From: Spirosoma panaciterrae DSM 21099
GTDB lineage: Bacteria > Bacteroidota > Bacteroidia > Cytophagales > Spirosomataceae
Direction of reading: 5' to 3'
Assembly (NCBI RefSeq): GCF_000374025.1
Contig: NZ_KB893243.1
Coordinates: 124,001 to 188,000, forward strand
DNA: 64,000 nt
Shown here: piece after piece, positions 40,436 to 49,440 of the stretch
Position numbering within the stretch: the first letter of the stretch is position 1
Layout: each line of letters starts with the position of its first letter
Notes under the pieces: model-generated
Database searches by the model: none
Told to the model about the DNA's origin: nothing
The model's input: only the letters and a program-made list of their open reading frames with translations
Translations under genes and position numbers: made by a program

Positions 40436-41218
40436 ATGACACAAACCGAAAATTTAACGTATCCGGCTGTTTTTTCGCTTGATGGCAAGTTAGCACTCAT
40501 TACAGGCGGAGGCAGCGGTATTGGGTTCGATATTGCCCGGTGTATGGTTGAGTCGGGGGGGCGCGTGGTGATTACAGGTCGCCGGGAGGAACCGCTGAAA
40601 GAAGCCGTACAATCGTTGGGCGAACGGGCCCATTATCAGGTTAACGACGTGACCGACCGTGAATCGCTGGAAGGTCTGGTCGAAAAAATTGTAAGCGAGT
40701 TGGGGCCCATTGATATTCTGGTGAATAATGCGGGTATCAATATGAAAAAACCGGCGCTGGAAGTTTCTGACGCTGATTTCGACCGAATTGTCCATACCAA
40801 TTTAAACTCCGTTTTTAGCCTGACCCGTACTTGTGCGCAACGGATGATGGCCCGTCAACGCGGTTCGATCATCATGATTTCGTCGATGGCGGCCTACTAC
40901 GGGATCGACCGGGTGGCTGCCTATGCGGCCTCCAAATCGGGTTTAGAGGGTATGGTAAAAGTGCTGGCATCGGAATTTTCGGGCAATGGCGTTCGGGTCA
41001 ACGCCATCGCACCGGGTTTCATCGAAACGGCTATGAGCAAAACGGCCATGAGTGGTGATCCAGACCGCTTTGCCCGGGCCATGCGTAGGACCCCAATGGG
41101 CGCATTCGGAAAACCGTCTGATATTGGCTGGGCGGCTGTTTTTCTGGCTTCCGAAGCTGCTCGGTATGTTACGGGCGTGTCGCTTCCCGTCGATGGTGGT
41201 AATTCAATTGGATTTTAA
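40436..41218 (+). CDS. SDR oxidoreductase, possible D-fructuronate reductase / gluconate 5-dehydrogenase type
   Basis: A 260-residue classical SDR. Cofactor loop GGGSGIG (24-30), NNAG (97-100), catalytic S150, Y163 and K167 (YAASK) are all present. The family includes gluconate 5-dehydrogenase and the SDR-type fructuronate reductases that can stand in for UxuB. Because it follows uxuA and an enolase dehydratase, reduction of fructuronate or oxidation of an aldonate is the best guess. NADH and NADPH use cannot be told: arginines R49/R50 after the second strand suggest NADPH. No signal peptide is present. A hairpin follows the stop at 41231-41263. Confidence 0.83.
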   Translation: MTQTENLTYPAVFSLDGKLALITGGGSGIGFDIARCMVESGGRVVITGRREEPLKEAVQSLGERAHYQVNDVTDRESLEGLVEKIVSELGPIDILVNNAGINMKKPALEVSDADFDRIVHTNLNSVFSLTRTCAQRMMARQRGSIIMISSMAAYYGIDRVAAYAASKSGLEGMVKVLASEFSGNGVRVNAIAPGFIETAMSKTAMSGDPDRFARAMRRTPMGAFGKPSDIGWAAVFLASEAARYVTGVSLPVDGGNSIGF

Positions 41219-41230
41219 ATGAAAAAGTAG

Positions 41231-41263
41231 TCGCTCGTCCGCGATGCCATGTCGGACGAGCGA
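41231..41263 (+). terminator. Hairpin after the SDR gene
   Basis: Perfect 11-base-pair GC-rich stem (arms 41231-41241 and 41253-41263) with an 11-base loop, 12 bases after the stop. There is no T-run, so termination is possible but not certain. Confidence 0.5.
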
Positions 41264-41354
41264 TTCATATTAACAGGCTGTAAAGTTTTCGGGCAAACCG
41301 TCCAGTATTCACCAGACTGCATTTATTTTGGGTCAAAATGGAGTACTGAATTGT

Positions 41355-42596
41355 ATGAAACGGATTGCCGAATTTTCCCTGTGTATTGCCGCCTGGCTAC
41401 TCGTTGTACCCTGTAGCTGGGCTCAAACCAAGTCTAAAAAAGCCCTTTTTGTGATTGTAGATGGTATTCCATCTGATGTCATTGAAAAGCAACCGACCCC
41501 CAACCTGAAAGCCATTGCCAAAGAAGGCGGTTATGCGCGGGCTTACGTAGGCGGGCAGAAAAGCAGCTATTCGCAAACGCCAACCATTTCGGCCGTCGGG
41601 TATAACAGTCTGCTTACGGGTACCTGGGTCAATAAACACAATGTATGGGACAACAGCATCAAGGCGCCCAACTACGCTTACTGGACCATTTTTCGCTTTT
41701 TCGAACAGCAGTACCCCTTCAAGAAAACAGCCGTTTTTTCGACCTGGCTCGATAACCGGACCAAACTGGTGGGCGAAGACCTGCCCCAAACCGGAAACCT
41801 ACGGATCGACTATTCTTTCGATGGCCTGGAACGCGACACGCTGCTTTTTCCGCACGATAAGGAGTCGGGTTATATCCACCGGATCGATGAAAAAGTAGTG
41901 GACGAAGCCTGCCGGTATATTCAGGACGAAAGCCCGGACCTAACGTGGGTATATCTGGAATATACCGACGATATGGGCCATAAATACGGCGACAGCGAAC
42001 CGTTTTACAAAGCGGTTGGCATCATGGACGATCAGATGGGTCGCCTTTGGAAAGCCATTCAATACCGGCAGAAAACGTTTGGTGAAGACTGGCAGCTATT
42101 CATCACCACCGATCATGGCCGTAGTGCCGATACAGGCAAAAATCACGGAGGGCAGTCGGATCGGGAGCGGGCTACTTGGATGGTAACGAATGCCAGAGAT
42201 CTGAATAGTCAGTTTAAAACCACTACACCCGCTATTGTCGATATAATGCCGACCATGGCCCGCCATTTGGGGGTTACGATTCCGAAAGAGCAGGCATTTG
42301 AACTCGATGGTGTACCCTTAACGGGTAAAATCTCCATTGCAGAGCCGAAAGCCCGGAAAGAAGCCGGAAAACTGCTGCTGAACTGGAAAGCCGTTGATAA
42401 AGAGGGAACGGTGAAAGTATGGGTATCGACAACGAATCACTTTGAAGAAGGTAAACGTGACCAGTATAGCCTGCTGGCCGAAGTGCCCGCCAGTACCGAA
42501 GCGGCTGTGATCGAAGTGCCTAAATTACCTGCCGGGTTTGTCAAGGTTGTGCTGGAAGGCAAGCATAATTCGCTCAATCGCTGGATTGTTGAATAA
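41355..42596 (+). CDS. Exported nucleotide pyrophosphatase / alkaline-phosphatase superfamily phosphodiesterase
   Basis: About 413 residues from ATG 41355, which starts a signal peptide (MKRIAEFSLCIAAWLLVVPC, cleavage near SWAQ). The NPP-type metal site is visible: D36 in LFVIVDGIPSD, the nucleophilic threonine near T77 in QTPTISAVGYNSLLTG, the DDMGHKYG pair and TTDHGRS with NHGG. A C-terminal beta domain of about 80 residues follows. The family cleaves phosphodiesters, phospholipids or nucleotides in the periplasm. An in-frame ATG nine codons upstream would delay the signal and is not preferred. It ends two bases before the converging DUF2147 gene, without a visible terminator between them. 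Confidence 0.87.
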   Translation: MKRIAEFSLCIAAWLLVVPCSWAQTKSKKALFVIVDGIPSDVIEKQPTPNLKAIAKEGGYARAYVGGQKSSYSQTPTISAVGYNSLLTGTWVNKHNVWDNSIKAPNYAYWTIFRFFEQQYPFKKTAVFSTWLDNRTKLVGEDLPQTGNLRIDYSFDGLERDTLLFPHDKESGYIHRIDEKVVDEACRYIQDESPDLTWVYLEYTDDMGHKYGDSEPFYKAVGIMDDQMGRLWKAIQYRQKTFGEDWQLFITTDHGRSADTGKNHGGQSDRERATWMVTNARDLNSQFKTTTPAIVDIMPTMARHLGVTIPKEQAFELDGVPLTGKISIAEPKARKEAGKLLLNWKAVDKEGTVKVWVSTTNHFEEGKRDQYSLLAEVPASTEAAVIEVPKLPAGFVKVVLEGKHNSLNRWIVE

Positions 42597-42598
42597 GG

Positions 42599-43054
42599 TT
42601 ATTTGACCCGTGTCCAGGTGCGGGTTTTGCCCAGTAAACTGATACCCATCACATAGCCATGGAAATCGAGCGTATTAGCATCTTTCAGTGTCAGGTCGCA
42701 ATTGTAGGTTTTGCCATCTTCCGGGTTATAGATTTCTCCTCCGCTCCACACATTATTGCCCTTATAAACCAAATCTTTTAACAAGACCATGTTTATTAAG
42801 GGGCGATTCCGCAGCGTAACGTCCGGGTTTTCCGTGTCAATTTTAGGCTTGTTGGTAGCAGGGTCATTGGGCTCCAGCATCCAGACCAGTTTGCCGTAAT
42901 ACTTATTCCCCTGTTTATAGATTTGGACCTGATTCCTCTTTTTCGAGCTAAGCCATTTTCCCAGTACTGCATCAGGATCGTCGGCATTACGGGCGAAAGA
43001 AGGGATAGTCAGGGTGGCTACAAGCAGGAAAATGGCGAAACGAAACAGATTCAT
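42599..43054 (-). CDS. Secreted DUF2147 protein
   Basis: A 151-residue protein with a signal peptide (MNLFRFAIFLLVATLTIPSFA). The mature part starts DPDAVLGKWLSSKKRNQVQIYKQGNKYYGKLVWML and continues with IYNPEDGKTYNCDLTLKDANTLDFHGYVMGISLLGKTRTWTRV, the recognisable pattern of DUF2147 (lipocalin-like barrel). Bacteroidota and Proteobacteria have many paralogs, exported and of unknown ligand. It stands alone on the minus strand next to the phosphodiesterase and the HPr-kinase-like gene. Confidence 0.9.
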   Translation of the reverse strand: MNLFRFAIFLLVATLTIPSFARNADDPDAVLGKWLSSKKRNQVQIYKQGNKYYGKLVWMLEPNDPATNKPKIDTENPDVTLRNRPLINMVLLKDLVYKGNNVWSGGEIYNPEDGKTYNCDLTLKDANTLDFHGYVMGISLLGKTRTWTRVK

Positions 43055-43179
43055 AAGACAGTTGAGGCAATGATTTTGATGTATAACTAATTCGCAGACG
43101 ACTTGTCAGCGTAGTAAACGAAAAATCATGCCGACCTGTATATAGAGCGTATTAAATGCGTAAGGTTTAATGGTTGAGA

Positions 43180-44070
43180 TCAAATTCCGGTTTCGGCAAC
43201 GTATGCTTCCAGTGCCTGAAAATCCTTGGTTCGCTTCATGAAGTGAATCGGGGCCGATTGAGCGATGCGCAACGCTTGCTGGAAATGCTGGGGTAAGTAG
43301 GGTTTGGTTAACAACTGAACAGGTATCGGAAAATGCCGAAGTAGCTCGACAGGGGCGCGTATGGCACTGATCGGCCCTTCACTGACACGGGAGTTTGGTG
43401 GAAACAGAATGTTGATCTGGCGGAGCGGAACCGGCTCTTTCGGAAATGTATCCAGCGGTTGGGTTACTAAAAACTTCTCTATTCCTTCAAACGACGGAGC
43501 CAGTCCGGCAGTAGCTATGTTAAGTCCGTTGAGCGCCTTTTTCCAGACCTTGTACTGACTGAAGGCAGGAATGACGTAGGCCTTGTTGCCGATCAGTTGG
43601 ATCGCTACCAGATCATCCGACAATACGGTATGTCCGGCTTTCCCAAATGCCGTGGCCGTTGTCGACTTGCCGGCACCCGGTATGCCCATAAAAACAAGGG
43701 CCTGCCTGTTTACTTCCACGGCACTGGCATGCAGCAGGAATAGACCCCGTTGGTACAGAATCACGCCAAAGACTTCGCTAAGCAGGAATAGCCGAAGCGT
43801 TCCTTCATCGGCGCCAAGATTCTGGTACACAATCTGGTTGCCGTCGCTGATCCGAAACTTACCGATCCCTTCCCAGTTGATAACAATTGCCTCCCCTGTC
43901 CGGCCAAATTTTGCCCGTACTCCCCGTCGCTGGACCCGAGTCAACTGCCCTGCTTTTTCAGGAACAGGGCCTTCGGTAATTAGGACATCTGCCGGGCCAG
44001 TCGACGATGGCAAAACACCGTCGAAATTAATGGTGGTCTGAAGAGTTAATCCAAAGGCGAAATAATGCAT
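43180..44070 (-). CDS. HPr kinase/phosphorylase C-terminal-like protein
   Basis: A 296-residue protein resembling the catalytic half of HPr kinase. The P-loop is GIPGAGKST (129-137), preceded by the histidine-containing LLHASAVEV (113-120) and followed by SDDL (151-154), the metal-binding pair. The N-terminal 100 residues form a beta domain unlike the HprK N-terminus, and the C-terminal part lacks an obvious HPr-binding loop. Such HprK-like serine kinases without a phosphotransferase system are frequent in Bacteroidota and often have unknown targets; some work with PqqD-like peptide systems, none of which is seen here. Cytosolic. Confidence 0.83.
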   Translation of the reverse strand: MHYFAFGLTLQTTINFDGVLPSSTGPADVLITEGPVPEKAGQLTRVQRRGVRAKFGRTGEAIVINWEGIGKFRISDGNQIVYQNLGADEGTLRLFLLSEVFGVILYQRGLFLLHASAVEVNRQALVFMGIPGAGKSTTATAFGKAGHTVLSDDLVAIQLIGNKAYVIPAFSQYKVWKKALNGLNIATAGLAPSFEGIEKFLVTQPLDTFPKEPVPLRQINILFPPNSRVSEGPISAIRAPVELLRHFPIPVQLLTKPYLPQHFQQALRIAQSAPIHFMKRTKDFQALEAYVAETGI

Positions 44071-44095
44071 GATGGGGTTGATTAAGGCAAATTAA

Positions 44096-44542
44096 TCAGT
44101 GCATTTCCTTGAGCGAAATCCAGTACAACCCGACAAAAAGCAGGCTGAAAAAGACGCCAAATGAAATATTCAGGGCTTCGAAGCCGGCCAGTGCTACGGG
44201 TAAGATAAATCCGCAGACAACTCCAGTCACGTAAATCCAGAAACCAACGCGACGCAGCCGGAACATGAAAATAGCCCCAACCAGGGTAATCAGGGAATAA
44301 AAAAAGGAAGCGATTGCCAGCGACCGAACCTGTTCTTCATCATTGGGAAGGGGAACGTTCCCCGACGAGCGGTCCTCATAATATTGCTTGGGCGATGTGT
44401 CGTCGGGCTTATTTTTTCGCTCGATCTGTGTTGTTTCTGATACCGCTTCGGTTTGCGAAAAAGAGACCACGGCATCCACGATTCCCCAGGTACAACTCAG
44501 AAAGGTAAGAATGCAAAGAAGAGTTAAAAATTGAGAGCGCAT
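44096..44542 (-). CDS. Small membrane protein of unknown function
   Basis: A 148-residue protein. An N-terminal hydrophobic segment (LTLLCILTFLSCTWGIVDAVV) is followed by a polar loop rich in Ser, Lys, Asp and Pro (residues 30-70) and by three more hydrophobic helices (ASFFYSLITLVGAIFMF, VGFWIYVTGVVCGFILPVALAGF, FGVFFSLLFVGLYWISL), so four membrane segments in all. No domain is recognised. The helix-loop layout resembles other small four-helix membrane proteins of Bacteroidota. It is 25 bases upstream of the HPr-kinase-like gene on the same strand and may be co-transcribed. Confidence 0.7.
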   Translation of the reverse strand: MRSQFLTLLCILTFLSCTWGIVDAVVSFSQTEAVSETTQIERKNKPDDTSPKQYYEDRSSGNVPLPNDEEQVRSLAIASFFYSLITLVGAIFMFRLRRVGFWIYVTGVVCGFILPVALAGFEALNISFGVFFSLLFVGLYWISLKEMH

Positions 44543-44689
44543 AGTAACGCGAACATCCTGTCCGCCTGTTTAATAGAAACGGATTTATCTCCGTATTTGA
44601 CAGCCTGTTAAAAGGAAGTTTCGTATGTAACTTCCCAAAACCTTATTTTCGCGGCAGAGTTTCCTACATACCAACGAAATCCAAAGCCA

Positions 44690-44986
44690 ATGACTCTGCA
44701 AGAACTGACCGAACAAATTCGGACCAAAGTTACACATGCCGATAATATCAACGCTACCGTTAAGCTCGTAACTGATGCAGGGGTTGTGTACATTGATGCT
44801 ACGCAATCGCCAGCCATCGTGTCGAACGACGATAAACCCGCCGACTGCGATTTGCAGGTGAGCATCGATAACCTGGTGAAAATGAGCACAGGCGACCTGA
44901 ATCCGATGATGGCTGTGATGATGGGAAAACTCAAAATCAAGGGCGACATGGGCATCGCCATGAAAATGGGCCAGATAATGGGCTAA
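44690..44986 (+). CDS. SCP2 sterol-binding-like domain protein
   Basis: A 98-residue single-domain protein. The sequence VVYIDATQSPAIVSNDDKPADCDLQVSIDNLVKMSTGDLNPMMAVMMGKLKIKGDMGIAMKMGQIM is the SCP2 pattern: beta strands, the LxxLxxGxLNP turn and a hydrophobic terminal segment. The fold binds fatty-acyl or sterol-like lipids. The methionine-rich tail (MMAVMMGKL, MKMGQIM) is hydrophobic. Free-standing SCP2 proteins in Bacteroidota are uncharacterised lipid-binding proteins. A tandem octamer repeat begins six bases after its stop. Confidence 0.9.
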   Translation: MTLQELTEQIRTKVTHADNINATVKLVTDAGVVYIDATQSPAIVSNDDKPADCDLQVSIDNLVKMSTGDLNPMMAVMMGKLKIKGDMGIAMKMGQIMG

Positions 44987-44992
44987 CTATAA

Positions 44993-45048
44993 AGAGTGAA
45001 AGAGTGAAAGAGTGAAAGAGTGAAAGAGTGAAAGAGCGAAAGAGCAAA
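44993..45048 (+). repeat. Octamer tandem repeat (AGAGTGAA)n
   Basis: Five perfect copies of AGAGTGAA (44993-45032) and two variants (AGAGCGAA, AGAGCAAA). A reverse-complement relative lies at 45146-45172, directly before the Gfo/Idh/MocA start, and another pair after its stop (46609-46675). Confidence 0.85.
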
Positions 45049-45174
45049 ACTAAGGGGCCAGTTGAATAAGTAGTAGCTAAGCGTTTCGGGCTTACTAGTT
45101 TGAATGGAGAACATACTTGGTCTTAGCCGTCAAGTTTCGCTCTTTCACAATTCACTCTTTCGCTCTTTAAATTT

Positions 45175-46611
45175 ATGCCTAAGCCCTCTCGTCGTCAATT
45201 TCTGGAAAATAGTACGCTGGCTGCGGCCAGTTTTCTGCTGCTTCCGCGTCATGTACTGGGCGGAAAGTCGGCCAAAGGTGCGCGCATTATTGCTCCGTCC
45301 GATAAACTGGCTATTGCGGCTGTAGGTTGTGGAGGCAAGGCCGATGTCAATATCCGGCTGGCGTATAACAATGGCTCCGATAACATGGTCGCCCTATGCG
45401 ATGTCGATGATCGTCAGGCCAAAAAATACCGGGCTCAGTTTCCCAGCGCACCGTACTTTCAGGATTATCGACAGATGTTCGACAAAGTCGGTAAAAGTTT
45501 TGATGCCGTTATTGTCAGTACGCCCGATCATATGCACGCGCCCATTGCTATGGCGGCTATGCAGCTGGGCAAGCACGTGTATGTTGAAAAACCGCTGACG
45601 CACGATATTTACGAAGCCCGGATGCTGACCCAGGCTGCCGAACGGTATAAAGTGGTCACCCAGATGGGCAACCAGGGTAGTTCGGGCGATGCCACGCGGA
45701 TTATCGAAACAGCAATCCAGAAAAAACTGATTGGCCATGTGCATACAGTTTACTGCTGGACCGACCGCCCGGTATGGCCACAGGGCGTTCGGTCGCCCAA
45801 AGACAAAGGCGAATCGCAGCCGGTACCACCGGAAGTAAACTGGCCGCTCTGGCTCGGAACGGCTCCTTTTCGCGAGTATCACGAAGCCTATATGCCTACT
45901 CGCTGGCGCGGCTACTGGGATTTTGGAACGGGAGCGCTGGGCGATATGGGCTGCCACTTTATGGACGTGCCTTTCCGGGCCCTGAAACTCAAATACCCCA
46001 CCGCCGTGGAGTGCAGCGTCGGTTCGGTTTACGCCGATTTCTTCAAAGAAGCCTTTTTTGATGACAGTTGCCCACCTTCGTCGGCCATTCACCTGACCTT
46101 TCCATCCGACGATAAGAAAGTAAAAGAGATTAAATTCTCCTGGTTCGATGGCGGTATTCGACCGCAATTGCCAGAAGGCGTAGCGTATGAAGACGTATTC
46201 CGGGACAACAACGGCGGTATGCTGTTTATTGGTACCAAAGGTATGCTGACGGGTGGTTTATTTGGTAATGACCCAAAACTACTCCCGGCCGATAAGTTTG
46301 CCAACACGGCTTTACCCGCTCCCGAAAAGCCACTGGTCGAAGGAAAAACGGAAGGGCATCAGCAGCAATGGGTAAAAGCCTGCAAACAGGGTTACGGAGC
46401 CTACACATCGTCGTCGTTCGATCAGTCGGGGCCACTGACCGAAACCGTTCTGATGGGCAATCTGGCTACGCGTTCCTACATGGCACGCGAAGGGGGTAAG
46501 TTTACAGGGCGTAAGCGACTTCTGTGGGATGGCGACAACATGAAGATTACCAACTTCGATTACGCCAACCAGTTTGTCCGGCGGCAATACAACGGAGGGT
46601 ATACGTTATAA
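45175..46611 (+). CDS. Gfo/Idh/MocA oxidoreductase with Tat signal
   Basis: A 478-residue protein. The twin-arginine signal (MPKPSRRQFLENSTLAAASF) is followed by the nucleotide-binding GCGGKADVNI (about 51-60), CDVDDR, and the catalytic lysine in EKPLTHDIYEA. The substrate side has YWDFGTGALGDMGCHFMD. Such Tat-exported members in Bacteroidota oxidise or hydrolyse glycosides with a tightly bound NAD, sometimes giving 3-keto-sugars, which would suit the DUF1080 proteins elsewhere in this window (an inference). The gene is flanked on both sides by AGAGTGAAAGAGCGAAAG-type repeats. Its stop overlaps the left arm of a hairpin. Confidence 0.9.
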   Translation: MPKPSRRQFLENSTLAAASFLLLPRHVLGGKSAKGARIIAPSDKLAIAAVGCGGKADVNIRLAYNNGSDNMVALCDVDDRQAKKYRAQFPSAPYFQDYRQMFDKVGKSFDAVIVSTPDHMHAPIAMAAMQLGKHVYVEKPLTHDIYEARMLTQAAERYKVVTQMGNQGSSGDATRIIETAIQKKLIGHVHTVYCWTDRPVWPQGVRSPKDKGESQPVPPEVNWPLWLGTAPFREYHEAYMPTRWRGYWDFGTGALGDMGCHFMDVPFRALKLKYPTAVECSVGSVYADFFKEAFFDDSCPPSSAIHLTFPSDDKKVKEIKFSWFDGGIRPQLPEGVAYEDVFRDNNGGMLFIGTKGMLTGGLFGNDPKLLPADKFANTALPAPEKPLVEGKTEGHQQQWVKACKQGYGAYTSSSFDQSGPLTETVLMGNLATRSYMAREGGKFTGRKRLLWDGDNMKITNFDYANQFVRRQYNGGYTL

Positions 46612-46675
46612 AGAGTGAGAGAGCGAAAGCGTGACATCCTGGACCGTAAACACGCTTTCGCTCTTTAACTCTTTA
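46609..46675. repeat. Inverted repeat at the Gfo/Idh/MocA stop codon
   Basis: Arms 46609-46633 and 46651-46675 pair over 23 of 25 bases; the middle is 17 bases. The left arm begins with the stop codon TAA. The arms are made of AGAGTGAGAGAGCGAAAG-type sequence and may serve as a terminator. Confidence 0.7.
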
Positions 46676-46687
46676 AATAAATTCCTA

Positions 46688-46714
46688 CATTAGTGGTAGC
46701 TCAGACCACTAATG
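46688..46714 (+). promoter_or_regulatory. Perfect 10-base hairpin that includes the kinase start codon
   Basis: CATTAGTGGT (46688-46697) and ACCACTAATG (46705-46714) pair without mismatch around a seven-base loop. The ATG start of the kinase at 46712 is the last triplet of the right arm. It could block ribosome access or be an operator-like dyad. Confidence 0.5.
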
Positions 46715-48685
46715 CGACGTTTTAGTCAACAGGTATTCCTCATCTTAAGCTGTTGCTTACTGACTTTTCGCCTGATCGCCCAACCGCTCAGCAAGCAGTC
46801 GGTTATTCGTTTGCCTACGCAGGGGGATGACGTTTCCTTACGGGGAAAACTGGCTTATTTTCGGGACTCACTGGCTAGCCGAACTATTTCGAATGTCATT
46901 GACCTGGCAGCCAGTTCCGCCTTTCGACCGATTACCACGCCCGTTCCTAATTTTGGCTATGTCACGGGGATCAAAGCGGCCCGGCCTGTCTGGTTGCGAT
47001 TTCGAATGGAGAATGGGTCGGCAACAGCCCAGACCTGGTTGGCCGAAATCGATTTCTGGTCGTTCGATTCGCTTCAGCTTTTTCTGGTCGATAGCCAAAA
47101 TCGGATCTTGTTGGCCTCACCGATTATTGGTTGGAAAACCCCGGCAACCCAACGCCTACGTCATCATCGTCACTATTGGTTTCCGTTTACCGTACCCGCC
47201 CATGAACGCGTAACGGCTTATTTCCGAATGTATAAACAGCGCGGTACACAGCTTGTGCCCATTAGCCTGATTCGGGAGTCGGCCTATGAATCGCTGGTCC
47301 AGAAGGGATACTTGTTTTGGGGTGGGGTGTTGTTCGCGCTGACGTTTGTGGCGGTAATGAGCTTTATTTTTTTCCTGACTACGCTCGACCGGATTTATTC
47401 AAAATACATTTTCTGTCTGCTTGGGCTGGTCGGCTTTTTTGTTATCAACGACGGTTTTCTGAATCAGTTTGGCTTCGATCTTCAGTTCTGGTTGCCCCGG
47501 CAGAATATTTATTTTCTCTTCCCGCTCATTCTGTTCTATTCGCAGCTAACCTTCGTCCGAACGTTTCTGTCCGTAAAAAATACGCCTTCCCGGCGCTGGC
47601 ATACCATCGGAACCGTGGTGCTGTGGTGTGGCCTTTTCTGCTTGCTTGGTTTAACATTTGAACTGATCACACCCTTTTCGCCCACCGTCGAGCTGATCAT
47701 GGTGCGAATTTTCTCTATTTTTTATTGGTTCCCGATGCCTGTGATTGGGGCTTATATTGTCGTGGGGATTATCCGGCGGTATCACGTTGGCGAAGCCTGG
47801 TTGTATCTGATTGCCGTTTCGCCGTTTTACGCCCTAAACCTGGGGCAGGTCTTCGCCAACTTTGGCCTGATTCCTACCTTCGAACCTGTCGCTAATTTTA
47901 CGTATTATGCTGTGGCGGCTTTGTTTGAAGTGCTGGTATTGACCATTGGTCTGGCCTATCGATACAAAATGGAGCGCGATCATACCGAACGGCTTATCAA
48001 AGAAAGTACGGCTCAACAGCAACGGGCCTACGAAGCCGAAGTGCAGGCACTGGCGATGAAGAATAGCCTGCTGGTCGAAAAAGAACGAATTGCCCGCGAT
48101 TTACACGATAACGTAGGGGCGCATCTGGCGTTTATCGTGACCAACCTGACGCACATCAGCGATCAGGCCGAAAAGCAATCGACAAAAGAAGGCAAACAGT
48201 GGGCTTCGCGCTTACGCACCATCGTGATGCACACGCGTGAGGCCGTTAAGCTTCTCCGCGAAACCATCTGGGCCATTCATCAGGAAAGCTTTACGGTCGA
48301 GGAGTTTGACGAACGATTGAACCAGTACATAAACCGCTACTTTCACGAACCGGATGGCCTGCACGTAGATGTCCAGGTGAAGGGTGCCCAGTCGCAGCGG
48401 CTCTCATCGACGCAGGTACTGAATCTGTTCAGAATTGTGCAGGAAGCGCTCAACAATGTGGTCAAACATGCTCAGGCAACGGTCGCCAATGTCCAGTTGC
48501 AGGTAAGTTCGGGAGGGCGCATCAACCTCCGGATTCACGATAATGGCTGTGGCTTCACCTGGAACAATGCCGTTATATCGAGCCAGCACTATGGCCTTCA
48601 GAATATGCAGACCCGCGCTCAGGAGTTGGGCGGTACCTTCCGGGTTTTTGCCGACGAGGGGACTACCGTAGAGGTCGACGTATGA
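46712..48685 (+). CDS. Membrane sensor histidine kinase (7TMR-DISM type, HisKA_3)
   Basis: A 657-residue sensor. A signal peptide-like start and an extracytoplasmic 7TMR-DISM domain (about 30-195) precede seven membrane helices (about 200-400). A coiled-coil linker leads to the HisKA_3 dimerisation domain with phosphoaccepting H465 in IARDLHDNVGAHL. The ATPase domain has IHDNGCGFTW and HYGLQNMQTRAQELGG near the C-terminus. This architecture usually signals to a NarL/LuxR-type response regulator encoded downstream. No such gene follows here; the next gene is on the other strand. A hairpin overlaps the start codon. Confidence 0.9.
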   Translation: MRRFSQQVFLILSCCLLTFRLIAQPLSKQSVIRLPTQGDDVSLRGKLAYFRDSLASRTISNVIDLAASSAFRPITTPVPNFGYVTGIKAARPVWLRFRMENGSATAQTWLAEIDFWSFDSLQLFLVDSQNRILLASPIIGWKTPATQRLRHHRHYWFPFTVPAHERVTAYFRMYKQRGTQLVPISLIRESAYESLVQKGYLFWGGVLFALTFVAVMSFIFFLTTLDRIYSKYIFCLLGLVGFFVINDGFLNQFGFDLQFWLPRQNIYFLFPLILFYSQLTFVRTFLSVKNTPSRRWHTIGTVVLWCGLFCLLGLTFELITPFSPTVELIMVRIFSIFYWFPMPVIGAYIVVGIIRRYHVGEAWLYLIAVSPFYALNLGQVFANFGLIPTFEPVANFTYYAVAALFEVLVLTIGLAYRYKMERDHTERLIKESTAQQQRAYEAEVQALAMKNSLLVEKERIARDLHDNVGAHLAFIVTNLTHISDQAEKQSTKEGKQWASRLRTIVMHTREAVKLLRETIWAIHQESFTVEEFDERLNQYINRYFHEPDGLHVDVQVKGAQSQRLSSTQVLNLFRIVQEALNNVVKHAQATVANVQLQVSSGGRINLRIHDNGCGFTWNNAVISSQHYGLQNMQTRAQELGGTFRVFADEGTTVEVDV

Positions 48686-48714
48686 TCGATCAGGTAGGCG
48701 CGTATTGTTCAGCC

Positions 48715-49440
48715 TCAGCTCTTGTGAACCGTTTTCGCTGCCAGCCGATACAGAGCTACCAGATGTGAGAACAGGACGACGGGAACGATGAAGCCCGGAA
48801 GCCAGACGTAGGGCGCTTTCAGAACGCCAACATTAGGCTGGTCGAAACCGAACTGCTGAAAGGGCAAGGGCGCCGACAGAATAGCATGAATTACAATATT
48901 CAGCACGAGGCCCAACGTCAATACATTCCAGACGAATAGCCATCGGCTTGCCAACTGGTGGCGTTGAAACGCAAAGTAAGCCACAACAGGGGCCGTCAGA
49001 CCAGACAGAATATCCAAATTACCTCCTTCAAATGTCATCAACTGCGGCACCTGGTGGTACAGGTAGAGTCCGTATAAACTTAACTCAACGGGAACCCGTA
49101 CAACGTGGAGCCAGGTCAGGGTCGACAAGGGTAATTTTTCGATCCAGAGCCGCCCTCGGGACGTAATGAAAAGGCTTCCTATAAAAACGAGTGGTGGGGC
49201 AACAACCAGTACTAAACCGGGAGGTCGGGCGTCGAGGTGCAGGAAAATCTGATTGTGGGCCAATACGGCTAAAACAACCAGCCAGATCAATAGGGTGATT
49301 CCTAGTCGATTGGCTACTCGTGTAGAAACCGGCCGAACGACGTTGTAGAGAAAGTAGACAGTCAATAGGGTGGTTGCGCCGAAAAAAGCGTCTAGCCAGA
49401 TGGGTGTGCTGTCGTACAGATGAGACAGATTAGGTTGCAT
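48715..49440 (-). CDS. Seven-helix membrane protein of unknown function
   Basis: A 241-residue protein with about seven hydrophobic segments (LDAFFGATTLLTVYFLYNVV, LGITLLIWLVVLAVLAH, LVLVVAPPLVFIGSLFI, VVRVPVELSLYGLYLY, LTAPVVAYFAFQ, LFVWNVLTLGLVLNIVIHAIL, WLPGFIVPVVLFSHLVALYRL). No catalytic motif is apparent; conserved-looking positions include HVVRVPVELSLYGLY. It is unlike any transporter family I can name. The LytTR regulator gene lies 123 bases upstream on the same strand and might control or accompany it. Confidence 0.72.
   Translation of the reverse strand: MQPNLSHLYDSTPIWLDAFFGATTLLTVYFLYNVVRPVSTRVANRLGITLLIWLVVLAVLAHNQIFLHLDARPPGLVLVVAPPLVFIGSLFITSRGRLWIEKLPLSTLTWLHVVRVPVELSLYGLYLYHQVPQLMTFEGGNLDILSGLTAPVVAYFAFQRHQLASRWLFVWNVLTLGLVLNIVIHAILSAPLPFQQFGFDQPNVGVLKAPYVWLPGFIVPVVLFSHLVALYRLAAKTVHKS

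Noticed and set aside
45394..46167. Minus-strand open frame of 257 codons inside the Gfo/Idh/MocA gene
   Set aside because: Antisense shadow of a gene with a Tat signal and complete NAD-binding motif.
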